A DNA stretch of 64,000 bases from Caulobacteraceae bacterium (lineage in GTDB: Bacteria > Pseudomonadota > Alphaproteobacteria > Caulobacterales > Caulobacteraceae): NCBI GenBank assembly GCA_947475735.1, contig CANJLQ010000003.1, positions 186,001-250,000 on the forward strand, in the 5' to 3' direction. Under the pieces are notes generated by a model, which saw only the letters and a program-made list of their open reading frames with translations, made no database searches and was not told the origin of the DNA. Position 1 is the first letter of the stretch. The number at the start of each line of letters is the position of its first letter. Both the position numbers and the translations under genes were made by a program. Positions 20,166 to 28,733 of this stretch are shown piece by piece.

Positions 20166-23100
20166 TCAGGCCGCGAGCGGGATCGAGGCCTCCGGACCCC
20201 ACCCCCAGTCCGCTCCATACTGGGCGACCGCCAGCCTCACCCCGGGCCCGAACCCGCCCGGAAAGTCCTCGGCCATCGCTTCAGTCGCATAGATCGCCGA
20301 GGTGCCCTCGACCTCGATCACCCGCCGCTCGGCCCCGCCATCCAGAACCCGCAGCCGATAGCGAGAGCCGTCTACCTCGACCGGCTCCAGGTCCCATCGG
20401 TCACCGCCCGTCCGTACCCGCGGAATCCAGCGCACCGCCAGTCCCGCCTCCACCGGCTCGACCCGCAGCGCAGCCGGCGACCACGGCCGCCCGTGAACGC
20501 CATCGATCTGCACAACCGTTTCGTTGAACCCACTCCCGCCAGGCACCGCCCCCTGCGGCCCGACACGGGCGACACGCGGCAGGCCCTGTTCCTCGACTCC
20601 GAGCGCGAAGCGCGTGATCCGCTCATCCAGAACGATCACCCGCGCGCCCTCCAGAGCGCCGGCCTCGGTCGCGGCCTCCGTCCCCTGCTGTCCGCGCAGC
20701 AGGCCCGACAACCGCCATTCGCCGGACCCCGTCAGCACCGCCGACCGGAACGACACGATCTCCCACCCCGCCCCGGTCTCGACCGCCAGTCGGTTGGCCC
20801 CGGCCAGCACCGCCTCCCCGGTCGCCGAGGTCGGCGCGACGCCCTCCAGCCCTGCGGTCAGGCGATTGACCTCGTCCCACCGCCCGACCGGACCGGGCGG
20901 GAGTGGCGCGGTCAGCCGTCCCACCGTCGCCGGCGTCGCGATCACGCCTCGCTCTGTCAGAACGTTCGTCGTCTCTCCCAGATGGATCGCCATCGGCCGC
21001 CACGGCTCCACCGCCACGGCGACCAAGGGCCGCCGATCCTCCTCGACCCCGGGCAGGGGCGGCAGGTCCAGGATCGCGACAAACGGCGCCCCCGCCGGTC
21101 CCGCTCCCGCCGACGGCGCGCCCGGCGTCGGCTCTTCGCTCGCCAGAATCGAGAGGCTGCGCACCAGCACGGCGCTCGGTGTCTCGTCCAGCACCAGCCG
21201 CTCGACCCGCCACGACCCCGGCTGGCCGTCCACGCCGACCCGGTCTCCCGCCTCGATCCTCAGCGCTTCCAACGGCCCCAGCGCCACCGTCAGCCGGTCC
21301 TGGTCTGCGACCCCCAGTGTCCGCTCCGCCAGCGCCGTAGCCAGGGCCGGACCGCACACGGCCGGCAAATCCACGTCCGCCCCACCGCCTCCGGTCTCGG
21401 CTTGCGCCCGCACCACGACCGCCCCGGTCTGATAGGCCCGCCCCTCGTCGATGAACCGCACCCGCGCTGCCTCGGGCCGGGCGTCCAGCGACCGATCGCG
21501 CCGCACTCCATCCCCCTCGTCTCCGACCGCCAGCGCCTCGCGCGCCAGCGTCGCCGCCTCCGGTTCCTGACCGATCAGGACGACCCGCCCGTCTCGCTCC
21601 GCCGCCGTCAGGTCAAAGGCCGCCAGCAGCGGCTCGATCGCATCGCGTGTCCGCATCGGCCGGTCGATCACATAGCCCGCCACCGTCCCGTCCGGCGTTC
21701 CGACCCTGAACGCATCGTCCTCCAGCCCGCCCCGCCGCAGGATCGCCTCCAGCAGAAACCGCGCCTCGCCCGCCAACCGTCCGTTCAGCCAGTGCCCGGC
21801 CCGCCAGGCCCCGGCATCCGCCCACACCTCCACCAGGCCCGGAAACGCCGGATAGGGTCGCGCGTCCCAGCACCAGGCGTCCGCCGCCTCCAGCATCGGC
21901 CCGCCATAGACCTCAGACACCGGATTGTTCTCCAGCTCCGCGAACCACTCCAGCACGGACTCCAGCGCCCGCCTCTGCATCCGGTCGTCCCGCGCGCCGG
22001 TCGAGAACGGCGGCAGGAAGCTCTCGCTCGACTTCGGGTCCTGAAACAGGTTCGGCGCATTGCCGCCCCGATCCACCGCCGCGCACCCGAACTCCGTCAG
22101 CCGGATCGGCTTCATCCCCGGAACCCAGGCCGTCGGCGTCGCGCTCCGTACCCCGCCCGGCCGGTCGTGATGGGCATTCCCCCACCACCCCTTCAGGTCC
22201 TTGATCCGGAACACCCAGTCCTCGCCGTGCGCCGCATCGACGATGGGCGTGCGCACCTGCGCCGCCCGGTCAGCCTCGCTGGCATAGAACCAGTCGAACC
22301 CCTCGCCACCCGCCACCTGGCCCGCCAGATAGTCCGGATCGTCCGGCCCCTCGAACGCCGCCCCATCGACGCCGCCGTCGCCAGCCCGCCAGTCGCCCAG
22401 CGGCGGGTACCAGTCGATCCCGACGTAATCGATGGCCGCATCCGCCCACAGCGGATCCAGGTGGAAGATCACATCCCCCGACCCATCGTCCGGCCTGTGC
22501 CCGGCATACTCCGACCAGTCCGCCGCATAGCTGATCGCCACGTCCGGCCCGACCACCGCCCGGCACTCCGCCGCCAGCGCCCGGTACTGCTCCACCGCTG
22601 GATATCCGCCCGCCGCATCCCGCGTCCACGTCAGCCCGCGCATTTCCGAGCCGATCAGCAGGCCATCGCACCCCGTCTCCGCCGCCAGCGCCGCATAGTG
22701 CAGCGCCAGCCGCCGCAACCCCCATCCATCCGCCGTCCCGAACACCGCCGCCACCTCGGCGGCCGCGCCCGCGCCGTCCTCGCCCTTGACCCGTCCCCGC
22801 CACGGATAGGCCGCCTGCCGCACTCCGCCATAGGGATCGGGCAGATCATTGTCCGCGGGCACATCCATGAACACAAAGGGATACAGCGTCACCGCCCATC
22901 CCCGCGCCTTCAGCGCCGCCACCGCCTGCCGCAAACTCTCGTCCGACGGCGTCCCGCCATAGGCCGGCCGACCATCCACCTGCGAAATCAGATGCGCCTC
23001 CTCGCGCCCCAGCCCCGCCACCGACCAGGTCAGAGGTTCCGTCGGCTTGTCCCGCCGCTCCACCCCCGGCCGCACCTGACAGTGCCCGGCCCTCAGGTCC

Positions 23101-23900
23101 GTCCCGAACCACCCGACCACCAGGCTGACCCGCTTCAGGTTCGGCAGCTGCGCCTCCAGCTGATCCAGCGAGGCGATCAGGTCCGTCCGCCCATCCCCCA
23201 GATGCACGTTCTCGGCGCTTGTCCGCGTCAGCCCCTCACGCCGCATCACGGCCTCGGTTGCCAAGACGAACTCCCCCGCCCCGGGGATCAGGCACACGCC
23301 TTCCAGCATCTCCTCCAGCCCGTCGCCGTCCGGCCGCCGGAACACCTCGAAACTCAGCTGCGGCACCCGGTCGCCGAATGCCCCGAGCGGCAGGTCCTCG
23401 AACACCACATAGGCCGTCCCGCGATAGCTCGGCGCACCGCCTTCCACCGCCTCGATCAGCGGATCCGGCGTCTGGCCCTCCGCCCCACGATGCACCCGCA
23501 TCGCCACCCCGGTCAGGTCCATCGGCCTGCCGTCCGCCCAGACCCGTCCGACCCCGTCGATCGGCCCCTCGCACAGCGCCACGGCGAAACTCAGCGAATA
23601 GGCATAGTCGACCGTCCTCGGCCCGCCCTTGCCGCCGCCGGACGAATTGCGCCTCTCCAGGAACCGCGCCGCCCAGATCACCTGCCCGGTCACGCGCGCC
23701 CGCCCGAAGACACAGGCCATCGGTGTGCCTTCCGCCGTCGTCTGGATCTTCAACGTCTCCAGCCTTGGCCCTACCTGCCGCGTCGGCGACAGCGCCCCGA
23801 CAATCCCACGATCAACGACGCCCCCCAGCGCCGCCCCGATCGCCCGGCCCACGCCGCCGCCGACGATCCCGCCGACCCCGCCCAGGATCACCTGTGCCAT
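20166..23900 (-). CDS. GTA baseplate/host-specificity protein with TIM-barrel-like domain (g15)
   Basis: 1244 residues; the last and largest gene of the GTA structural cluster. The N-terminus is a short Gly-rich hydrophobic segment (GGVGGIVGGGVGRAIGAALG). A glycoside-hydrolase-like TIM barrel lies around residues 340-600 (GCDGLLIGSEMRGL, YVGIDWYPPLGDWR, EDWVFRIKDLKGWWG, IRLTEFGC). The C-terminal half resembles phage tail baseplate/tip proteins. In Rhodobacter capsulatus the homologue forms the tail tip (megatron). Starts 6 bp after the NlpC/P60 gene. Confidence 0.9.
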   Translation of the reverse strand: MAQVILGGVGGIVGGGVGRAIGAALGGVVDRGIVGALSPTRQVGPRLETLKIQTTAEGTPMACVFGRARVTGQVIWAARFLERRNSSGGGKGGPRTVDYAYSLSFAVALCEGPIDGVGRVWADGRPMDLTGVAMRVHRGAEGQTPDPLIEAVEGGAPSYRGTAYVVFEDLPLGAFGDRVPQLSFEVFRRPDGDGLEEMLEGVCLIPGAGEFVLATEAVMRREGLTRTSAENVHLGDGRTDLIASLDQLEAQLPNLKRVSLVVGWFGTDLRAGHCQVRPGVERRDKPTEPLTWSVAGLGREEAHLISQVDGRPAYGGTPSDESLRQAVAALKARGWAVTLYPFVFMDVPADNDLPDPYGGVRQAAYPWRGRVKGEDGAGAAAEVAAVFGTADGWGLRRLALHYAALAAETGCDGLLIGSEMRGLTWTRDAAGGYPAVEQYRALAAECRAVVGPDVAISYAADWSEYAGHRPDDGSGDVIFHLDPLWADAAIDYVGIDWYPPLGDWRAGDGGVDGAAFEGPDDPDYLAGQVAGGEGFDWFYASEADRAAQVRTPIVDAAHGEDWVFRIKDLKGWWGNAHHDRPGGVRSATPTAWVPGMKPIRLTEFGCAAVDRGGNAPNLFQDPKSSESFLPPFSTGARDDRMQRRALESVLEWFAELENNPVSEVYGGPMLEAADAWCWDARPYPAFPGLVEVWADAGAWRAGHWLNGRLAGEARFLLEAILRRGGLEDDAFRVGTPDGTVAGYVIDRPMRTRDAIEPLLAAFDLTAAERDGRVVLIGQEPEAATLAREALAVGDEGDGVRRDRSLDARPEAARVRFIDEGRAYQTGAVVVRAQAETGGGGADVDLPAVCGPALATALAERTLGVADQDRLTVALGPLEALRIEAGDRVGVDGQPGSWRVERLVLDETPSAVLVRSLSILASEEPTPGAPSAGAGPAGAPFVAILDLPPLPGVEEDRRPLVAVAVEPWRPMAIHLGETTNVLTERGVIATPATVGRLTAPLPPGPVGRWDEVNRLTAGLEGVAPTSATGEAVLAGANRLAVETGAGWEIVSFRSAVLTGSGEWRLSGLLRGQQGTEAATEAGALEGARVIVLDERITRFALGVEEQGLPRVARVGPQGAVPGGSGFNETVVQIDGVHGRPWSPAALRVEPVEAGLAVRWIPRVRTGGDRWDLEPVEVDGSRYRLRVLDGGAERRVIEVEGTSAIYATEAMAEDFPGGFGPGVRLAVAQYGADWGWGPEASIPLAA

Positions 23901-23906
23901 GTCACC

Positions 23907-24344
23907 TCACTCCTTCGTCGGGACGGGCCACCCGAACACGGCCACTAGCCGCCTCTGCCACCACGGTCCCAGCCAACTCTCGACCACCGCCCGGCCCCAA
24001 TAGGCGTGGATCATCCGCGGCTCCGGCCCCTCGACGGCACTCAGGACGGCGCAGTGCTTGACCGCCGCGCCCTCGCTCATCCGGAACAGCAGCACATCGC
24101 CCGGCCGCATCGCCGTGACGGGCTTCTCCACAAGCCGTCGTCGCGCGGCCGTCAGCAGGGTCTCTTCCACACCCACCTCCGCCCAATCGGCGGAATAGGG
24201 CGGCGGCTCTTCCGGCTCCTCGCCCACCACCTCGCGCCACACCCCTCGCACCAGCCCCAGGCAATCCGCCCCCACGCCCTTCTCGCTCGCCTGATGCCGA
24301 TAGGGTGTGCCGACCCAGGCGCGCGCCGCCTCGACGGGGCTCAC
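23907..24344 (-). CDS. GTA NlpC/P60 peptidoglycan hydrolase (g14)
   Basis: 145 residues, start GTG at 24344 overlapping the previous stop (GTGA). NlpC/P60 papain-like fold: the catalytic Cys is in GADCLGLVRGVW and the His in AVKHCAVL; the polar third residue is probably in MIHAYWGRAV. Such GTA proteins cleave peptidoglycan during DNA entry. Order g13-g14-g15 matches the R. capsulatus cluster. Confidence 0.92.
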   Translation of the reverse strand: MSPVEAARAWVGTPYRHQASEKGVGADCLGLVRGVWREVVGEEPEEPPPYSADWAEVGVEETLLTAARRRLVEKPVTAMRPGDVLLFRMSEGAAVKHCAVLSAVEGPEPRMIHAYWGRAVVESWLGPWWQRRLVAVFGWPVPTKE

Positions 24345-24985
24345 CTGCGGCTTCCTCCGTCATGGGGCCCGCCCGTCGCCGGCACCGCCGTCAGGAAGTC
24401 GTCGCCTGGCACATCCGGAAAGCCCCGGAAGTTCAGCCCGTTGCCGAACACCCCGACACAGGTCTCCCACCGCTTGTCGCAAGTCCGCCCGCCCGCCTCG
24501 ACCCCGCACCGGTCGTCCCCCAGCACGGCGTCGCACAGCCGCCCATAGGTCCGCCCGACCACCCGCTCCAGCGCCGCCATCGGCCCGTCCAGCTCGGCGA
24601 CGAACCCCTCGCCCTCGCGCCGGATCTGGCCTAGCCGCCCGACGCCGAGCCGCACCCTCAGGTCCGGCCGCCTCCAGTCCACCCGCCACAGCTGGACCCG
24701 CGCCCCGTCCCACAGCCCGGCCGCCACATCCGCCTCGTCGATGCTGTCGGCATCCAGCACCCCGCCGATCGCCAGACTCCCCGCCGACAACCCCGTCGCG
24801 CCCTCCGCCGCCCCACGCGTCCAGCCGCTCGCCGCCCGGCAGTCGACGTCGTCGACCCTCAGATCCCGATCGTGATCGGTGAACCCCAGCCTCTCGCCGT
24901 CCGCCCGTGTCACCACCCAGGCATGGCACAGCGTCGCCGCCCCGCTCTCGATGCGGTCGGCCAGTTCGTTCGGTATGTCTCTCAT
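24341..24985 (-). CDS. GTA tail protein, DUF2163 (g13)
   Basis: 214 residues. The opening IPNELADRIESGAATLCHAWVVTR and LGFTDHDRDL are typical of DUF2163 tail proteins, and the C-terminal C...C pattern (GDDRCGVEAGGRTCDKRWE) fits the hub protein of the GTA baseplate. I choose the ATG at 24985 because sequence before it lies in a palindromic element; RC of the element end gives GGGGGAGGATTTCC just before ATG, so the repeat supplies the ribosome-binding site. Confidence 0.9.
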   Translation of the reverse strand: MRDIPNELADRIESGAATLCHAWVVTRADGERLGFTDHDRDLRVDDVDCRAASGWTRGAAEGATGLSAGSLAIGGVLDADSIDEADVAAGLWDGARVQLWRVDWRRPDLRVRLGVGRLGQIRREGEGFVAELDGPMAALERVVGRTYGRLCDAVLGDDRCGVEAGGRTCDKRWETCVGVFGNGLNFRGFPDVPGDDFLTAVPATGGPHDGGSRR

Positions 24986-24988
24986 GGA

Positions 24989-25119
24989 AATCCTCCCCCG
25001 TTGGGGGAGGGGGACCGCGAAGCGGCGGAGGGGGCCCGCCCGCACGCCGCATCCGCGTCTAGCCCCCTCCGTCACGTCGCAAAGGCGCGACGCGCCACCT
25101 CCCCCAAGGGGGGAGGATT
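24989..25119. repeat. Empty palindromic element, family B copy 1
   Basis: 131 bp between g12 and g13, bounded by AATCCTCCCC and its inverse GGGGAGGATT. Left half: hairpin TCCTCCCCC/GGGGGAGG, then GGGACCGCGAAGCGGC and GGAGGGGGC. Right half is the same plan inverted. A second copy of the same length is at 48687-48816. It has no ORF in the spacer. Confidence 0.85.
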
Positions 25120-25126
25120 GCTCATC

Positions 25127-25768
25127 TCAGACCCTCACCTCGATCAGAGGCACCGCCGCCATCCGCCCGGCGTCGAAGCTCTCCAGCGTGACCTCCAGCC
25201 GGTCCGCGTCGAACCGTACCGGCGTGTCGAACAGGAACCCCGCCGACACCTCGGCCCCCACGGCCGGTGCCGCATCCAGCGTCACCGTCCCCGTCGTCGC
25301 ATCGACCGCGAAAGCCCCACTTCCCAGTTCCACGCCGTTCACCGCCACCCGCACCGATCCCTCGACCGGCTTGGTGATCGGCCGCTCCACGCCCTGCTCC
25401 GGACCCGATCCAGGGTCGCCGTACCGTTTGGTCAGAGCAAACACCGTCCGTGTCCCATCCCCCTCCCCGATCACCTGGTCGCCCGCGCCGGGTGTCGCCC
25501 CCGGCGCGCATGAGGCGTAGTCCGCGAAGTCCCGGAACCGGAACCCGTACAGCCGCCCCCGCCGCGCCTCGAAGAAGGCGGTCAACTCGGCCATGTCCGC
25601 CAGCGACCTCAGGTTCGCCCCGATCAGATAGCGCCTGCGCCCCATCGCCCAGGGCGACGACCGCCGCTCGAAGCCCGAACCCAGCGTCACCACCTCGGTC
25701 CGTCGCTCCACCCCGCCCGTCGATCCGAACGCCAGCCGGGCGGGCAATCGCACCTCGTGAAAGGCCAT
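25127..25768 (-). CDS. GTA distal tail protein, DUF2460 (g12)
   Basis: 213 residues. MAFHEVRLPARLAFGSTGG is the hallmark opening of DUF2460/GTA g12 proteins, followed by RRTEVVTLGSGFERR and RRYLIGANLRSLADM; YGFRFRDFADY is also conserved. The homologue forms the distal tail ring under the baseplate. It is separated from the tape-measure gene by a plus-strand DUF805 gene. Confidence 0.92.
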   Translation of the reverse strand: MAFHEVRLPARLAFGSTGGVERRTEVVTLGSGFERRSSPWAMGRRRYLIGANLRSLADMAELTAFFEARRGRLYGFRFRDFADYASCAPGATPGAGDQVIGEGDGTRTVFALTKRYGDPGSGPEQGVERPITKPVEGSVRVAVNGVELGSGAFAVDATTGTVTLDAAPAVGAEVSAGFLFDTPVRFDADRLEVTLESFDAGRMAAVPLIEVRV

Positions 25769-25857
25769 CCCTGTCTCCTGTTTAACTTGTCCGGCGCGCG
25801 TCGGGCGTTAGTCTGGCCCGGCAAGGCGGCCCCATCGGTCGCCGAGGGGGAACCACC

Positions 25858-26544
25858 ATGCGCGGTCAGATTCTCAGCTTCGACGACGCCTCGGGCGCCG
25901 GCCTGATCAGCGGCGACGACGGCATCCGCTACAGCTTCGTGCGCGAGGCCATCTCCCCGCCCGCCAGCATCACCGCGGGCCTGCGCGTCGACTTCGTGCC
26001 CGTGGCGGGAGAAGCGACCAACATCATGCTCCTCGCCGCCGCCCCCCCGCCGGCCGGCCCCTCGCCGACGCCGGGCGTTCCGATCGACAGCTTCAACTTC
26101 CAGCACGTCCTGTTCTCGTTCAACGGCCGCATCCGGCGTCAGCACTTCTGGATCGGCTGGTTGATCTGCCTGGGCGCCGGTGTCGTTCTCGGCTGGATCC
26201 CGCTTCTCGGAATGCTTCTGTCCATCGCCCTGATCTGGCCCAACCTGGCCATCTCGGTGAAGCGGCTGCACGACATGGGTCACACCGGATGGCTCGTGGT
26301 CATTCCCTGGGTCGCGGGCTTCTTCGGCGCCATCGCCGCCTTCATGACGGTGGGCGCCGCCGCCTTCGCCTCGGGCGGCTACATCGACGAGGACAACCCC
26401 GCCGAGGTCTTCGCCATCATGGGCCCTGCGCTCGGCATCTTCGGCATCGTCGCCCTGATCCAGCTCGGCTTCCTGCTCTGGATCGGCATCGCCGAGGGCC
26501 AGCGCGGCGATAACCGCTTCGGCCCCAATCCGAAGGGCGAGTAG
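25858..26544 (+). CDS. DUF805 membrane protein with N-terminal cold-shock-like domain
   Basis: 228 residues on the strand opposite to the GTA genes around it. Residues 1-60 resemble a cold-shock nucleic-acid-binding domain (GQILSFDDASGAGLISGDDG, YSFVREAI). Residues 85-225 are a DUF805 domain: FNGRIRRQHFWIGWLIC, three to four membrane helices, and the conserved ISVKRLHDMGHTGW. A soluble OB-fold fused to DUF805 suggests an inner-membrane protein with a cytoplasmic nucleic-acid-binding head. The gene is inserted between g11 and g12 and is not part of a known GTA. Confidence 0.85.
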   Translation: MRGQILSFDDASGAGLISGDDGIRYSFVREAISPPASITAGLRVDFVPVAGEATNIMLLAAAPPPAGPSPTPGVPIDSFNFQHVLFSFNGRIRRQHFWIGWLICLGAGVVLGWIPLLGMLLSIALIWPNLAISVKRLHDMGHTGWLVVIPWVAGFFGAIAAFMTVGAAAFASGGYIDEDNPAEVFAIMGPALGIFGIVALIQLGFLLWIGIAEGQRGDNRFGPNPKGE

Positions 26545-26554
26545 CACTCACTCA

Positions 26555-27085
26555 TCACAGCCGCCGCGCCCCCAGCGCGGCGGCCCTCGCCAGGGCCTGC
26601 GCGATCTGCGCCTCCGACCTCAGCAGGGCTGGCGCGCCTCCGTCGACGGTGACGTTCACCGTCACCCCGCCGCCGCCGCGCGGTTCGATCACGCCTGCCG
26701 CGTCCGGTCGAAACACCTCCGGCCCGCGCTCGCCGACCAGATAGGCCCCGCCACCCAGGACCGGCCCGCCATCCGCCCGCGCGCCGCCAAAACCCGCCGC
26801 CCCCGCCACCGCCTGCGCGACCGCCGCGCCCAGTCCACCCGACCCGCCGACACCCGCTCCGACCGCCGCGATCACCGCCCGCGCCAGCTCGCCCAGCGAC
26901 ACTTCTCCGTCGGCCGCAGCCCGCGCCAGCGACCGCGTCAGACTGGCCCCGGCCCGCCCGAACGCCTCCTCGATCGAGGCCGCCGCCCGCTCCGCCGGCT
27001 CCCTCAGCGCCTCCAGCGCCGCCGCCGCCTCGGCCGCCCGCGCGGACACGCCGTCCAGGGTCTCGGGTCGAAACTCATCGGTCAT
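26555..27085 (-). CDS. GTA tape-measure protein (g11, short)
   Basis: 176 residues, Ala-rich. N-terminal helical segment followed by SLTRSLARAAADGEVSLGEL, a hydrophobic Gly/Ala stretch, and the typical phage tape-measure C-terminus: ARADGGPVLGGGAYLVGERG then PEVFRPDAAGVI. The short length fits GTA tails, which are short. Start overlaps the previous stop by 11 bp. Confidence 0.85.
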   Translation of the reverse strand: MTDEFRPETLDGVSARAAEAAAALEALREPAERAAASIEEAFGRAGASLTRSLARAAADGEVSLGELARAVIAAVGAGVGGSGGLGAAVAQAVAGAAGFGGARADGGPVLGGGAYLVGERGPEVFRPDAAGVIEPRGGGGVTVNVTVDGGAPALLRSEAQIAQALARAAALGARRL

Positions 27086-27257
27086 CCGGCCACGCCCTAA
27101 TCATCTGTTCCAGCTCGCCCCGCCCCATCGGCACGGCCCCCGCCGCCACCGCCGTCAGCATCCGCCATTCCTTCAGCGACAGCCGCCAGAAGGCCTCCGG
27201 CGCGATCCCCATCGCCACCGCCGCCCTCAGCATCGGGCCCCACGCCGTCTCAGCCAT
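27075..27257 (-). CDS. GTA small tail-chaperone protein (g10.1)
   Basis: 60 residues. WGPMLRAAVAMGIAPEAFWR and LSLKEWRML match the short rcc01693-type protein found just after g10 in GTA clusters. It overlaps the gene before it by 8 bp and the tape-measure gene after it by 11 bp. Probably produced with or as an extension of g10 during tail assembly. Confidence 0.82.
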   Translation of the reverse strand: MAETAWGPMLRAAVAMGIAPEAFWRLSLKEWRMLTAVAAGAVPMGRGELEQMIRAWPDDR

Positions 27258-27606
27258 CGAGACTGGCCGCGAACCCGGCCGCCACCGCCTCGGCCGCCTC
27301 CTTCGGCGTCACCGCAACCCGGTCCAGCTCGCCCGCGAACACGCCTTCGCCTCCGCCCCGCAACAGCGCCGCCAGCACCACCATCAGGTCCCTTGCCGAC
27401 AACCCGCGCATCCGCTCCGCCAGCGCCTCTACCCCGGACAGCCCCAACCTCGTCTCGATCTCCGCCAGCGCCCCCAGCGTCAGGCACAGCCTCCGCTCCG
27501 CCCCCGCCAGTCGCACCACGGCCTCCCCGCGCACCCCATTCTCCCCCCCTTGGGGGGAGAGGGCCTTCAGGCCCGAGGGGGGCAAGTCCGCGCGCACGCC
27601 GGTCAT
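27250..27606 (-). CDS. GTA tail tube/chaperone protein GTA-gp10, with repeat-encoded N-terminal insert
   Basis: 118 residues. The body RGEAVVRLAGAERRLCLTLG continuing ALAEIETRLGLSG and LSARDLMVVLAALLRGGG is the GTA-gp10 tail-assembly chaperone family. Residues about 6-24 (ADLPPSGLKALSPQGGENG) are encoded by a palindromic element half (27538-27592) inserted in frame right after the start MTGVR. The start codon overlaps the tail protein stop (ATGA), which fixes it. Confidence 0.87.
   Translation of the reverse strand: MTGVRADLPPSGLKALSPQGGENGVRGEAVVRLAGAERRLCLTLGALAEIETRLGLSGVEALAERMRGLSARDLMVVLAALLRGGGEGVFAGELDRVAVTPKEAAEAVAAGFAASLDG
27538..27592. repeat. Single palindromic half, family C, inside g10 coding sequence
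   Basis: TTCTCCCCCC/GGGGGGAGA hairpin, then GGGCCTTCAGGCCC hairpin, then GAGGGGGGCAAGTCCG. Same order and same GGGGGCAAGTCCG edge as the copies in the capsid gene and in the ABC-F gene. It keeps the reading frame open. Confidence 0.8.
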
Positions 27607-28013
27607 ATCGCCGCGAACCCGATCTCGCCCGCGCTGGCCAGGCTGATGGCGAACGTCGCCTCGCCCTCATGGTCCCCGGCATACTCCAGCGCCGACACCA
27701 GGAACGGCCCCTCCAGGGTGCCGAAGTCCGGCACGATCAGCCGCCAGGTCTTCGCGACCTGATCGAAGAACGCCTCGCGGATCAGGGCATCGGACGCGGC
27801 ATCGCGAAAGATTCCCTGCCCCGACACCGCCGCCGACTTCACCCCCGCCCCGCCCAGCAGCTCGCGCCACCGCCCGGCCGAGTCCGCGTCCGTCGCGTCC
27901 ACCGTCCGGGCGTTCAGCGAAATCGTCCGCGCCCTCAACCCCGCCACGGTCTGATACGTCCCCGTTCCCTGCTCGATCTTGAGCAGGATGTCCTTCCCGC
28001 GCTGTGCGGCCAT
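27603..28013 (-). CDS. GTA major tail protein, TP901-1 family (g9)
   Basis: 136 residues. MAAQRGKDILLKIEQGTGTY then VAGLRARTISLNARTVDATD and SAGRWRELLGGAGVKSAAVS are the standard features of phage major tail proteins of the TP901-1/GTA g9 type, the tube subunit. The overlap of its stop with g10 shows tight coupling. Confidence 0.93.
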   Translation of the reverse strand: MAAQRGKDILLKIEQGTGTYQTVAGLRARTISLNARTVDATDADSAGRWRELLGGAGVKSAAVSGQGIFRDAASDALIREAFFDQVAKTWRLIVPDFGTLEGPFLVSALEYAGDHEGEATFAISLASAGEIGFAAI

Positions 28014-28026
28014 GTGTGGTTCTCCC

Positions 28027-28434
28027 TCAAATCTCTTCCGTCACGGCCCTCAGCCGCACCACGCCCCAGGTCCGCCGATGGTCCGTCGAGCGGAACACAT
28101 CGACGAAGGTCGCGCGTAGGCTGACCGCCCGCACCCCGTCGGCCTCCAGCGGCGCCTCGTGCACAGCCGCCCGCACCGCCGCGCAGATGGCCTTGGCCTC
28201 CTCCACCCCGCCGAACAGCGAGGCGCATCTCAGGCTCAGTTGGTGCTCGACCCCACAGTCCGCCGCCGCCACCGGCCGGCTCCCGGCGCGCCCGACCGTC
28301 AGGTGCGGATAGGCCGCGTCCCTCGGCGCCTGGTCCCAGATCCGCGCCGGATCGCCCAGCAAGGCCTTCAGCGTCGCATCGTCTTGCAGATGCGCGATCA
28401 GAGCCTTCTGCAGCGCGCTCTCGTGATCCCTCAT
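28027..28434 (-). CDS. GTA tail terminator-like protein, DUF3168 (g8)
   Basis: 135 residues. ESALQKALIAHLQDDATLKA with DPARIWDQAPRDAAYPHLTVG is the DUF3168 signature; C-terminal RSTDHRRTWGVVRLRAVTEE. DUF3168 proteins close the tail tube at the head end. ATGA overlap with the gene before it. Confidence 0.92.
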   Translation of the reverse strand: MRDHESALQKALIAHLQDDATLKALLGDPARIWDQAPRDAAYPHLTVGRAGSRPVAAADCGVEHQLSLRCASLFGGVEEAKAICAAVRAAVHEAPLEADGVRAVSLRATFVDVFRSTDHRRTWGVVRLRAVTEEI

Positions 28435-28733
28435 CGCACCCGCTCCAGCTGCAGCTCCGACCGCCCCGGCCGGTCCGCCTCGACGTCCACCTGCGCGATC
28501 TTCCAGTCGGCCCCGCCGAACCGGATAAGCCGCCCTTCGACCAGCCTCGGATCGGTCCGCGCCTCAGCCGTCGCCACCTCGACCACACCCAGCCTGCCGG
28601 CCTCGGCCCGTTCACGCCGCCTGCGGCCCTCGACCCTCAGCCAGACGGACCCTCGGGCCTCGAACGACACCGCCTGGCCTCCGAACGGCGTCTCCGCCTC
28701 AACGACCTCGAACAGCTCGCCCAGGACCCTCAC
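28431..28733 (-). CDS. GTA head-tail adaptor (g7)
   Basis: 100 residues. Small beta-rich head-closure protein; GSVWLRVEGRRRRERAEAGR, EARTDPRLVEGRLIRFGGAD and WKIAQVD are typical of phage head-tail joining proteins (SPP1 gp16-like). ATGA overlap with the connector gene. Confidence 0.85.
   Translation of the reverse strand: MRVLGELFEVVEAETPFGGQAVSFEARGSVWLRVEGRRRRERAEAGRLGVVEVATAEARTDPRLVEGRLIRFGGADWKIAQVDVEADRPGRSELQLERVR

Noticed and set aside
19467..23948. Very long open frame (1493 codons) on the plus strand opposite GTA g14-g15 and the J-domain gene
   Set aside because: It is antisense to well-recognised proteins, is rich in Arg, Pro and His as expected from the reverse of high-GC genes, and shows no domain.
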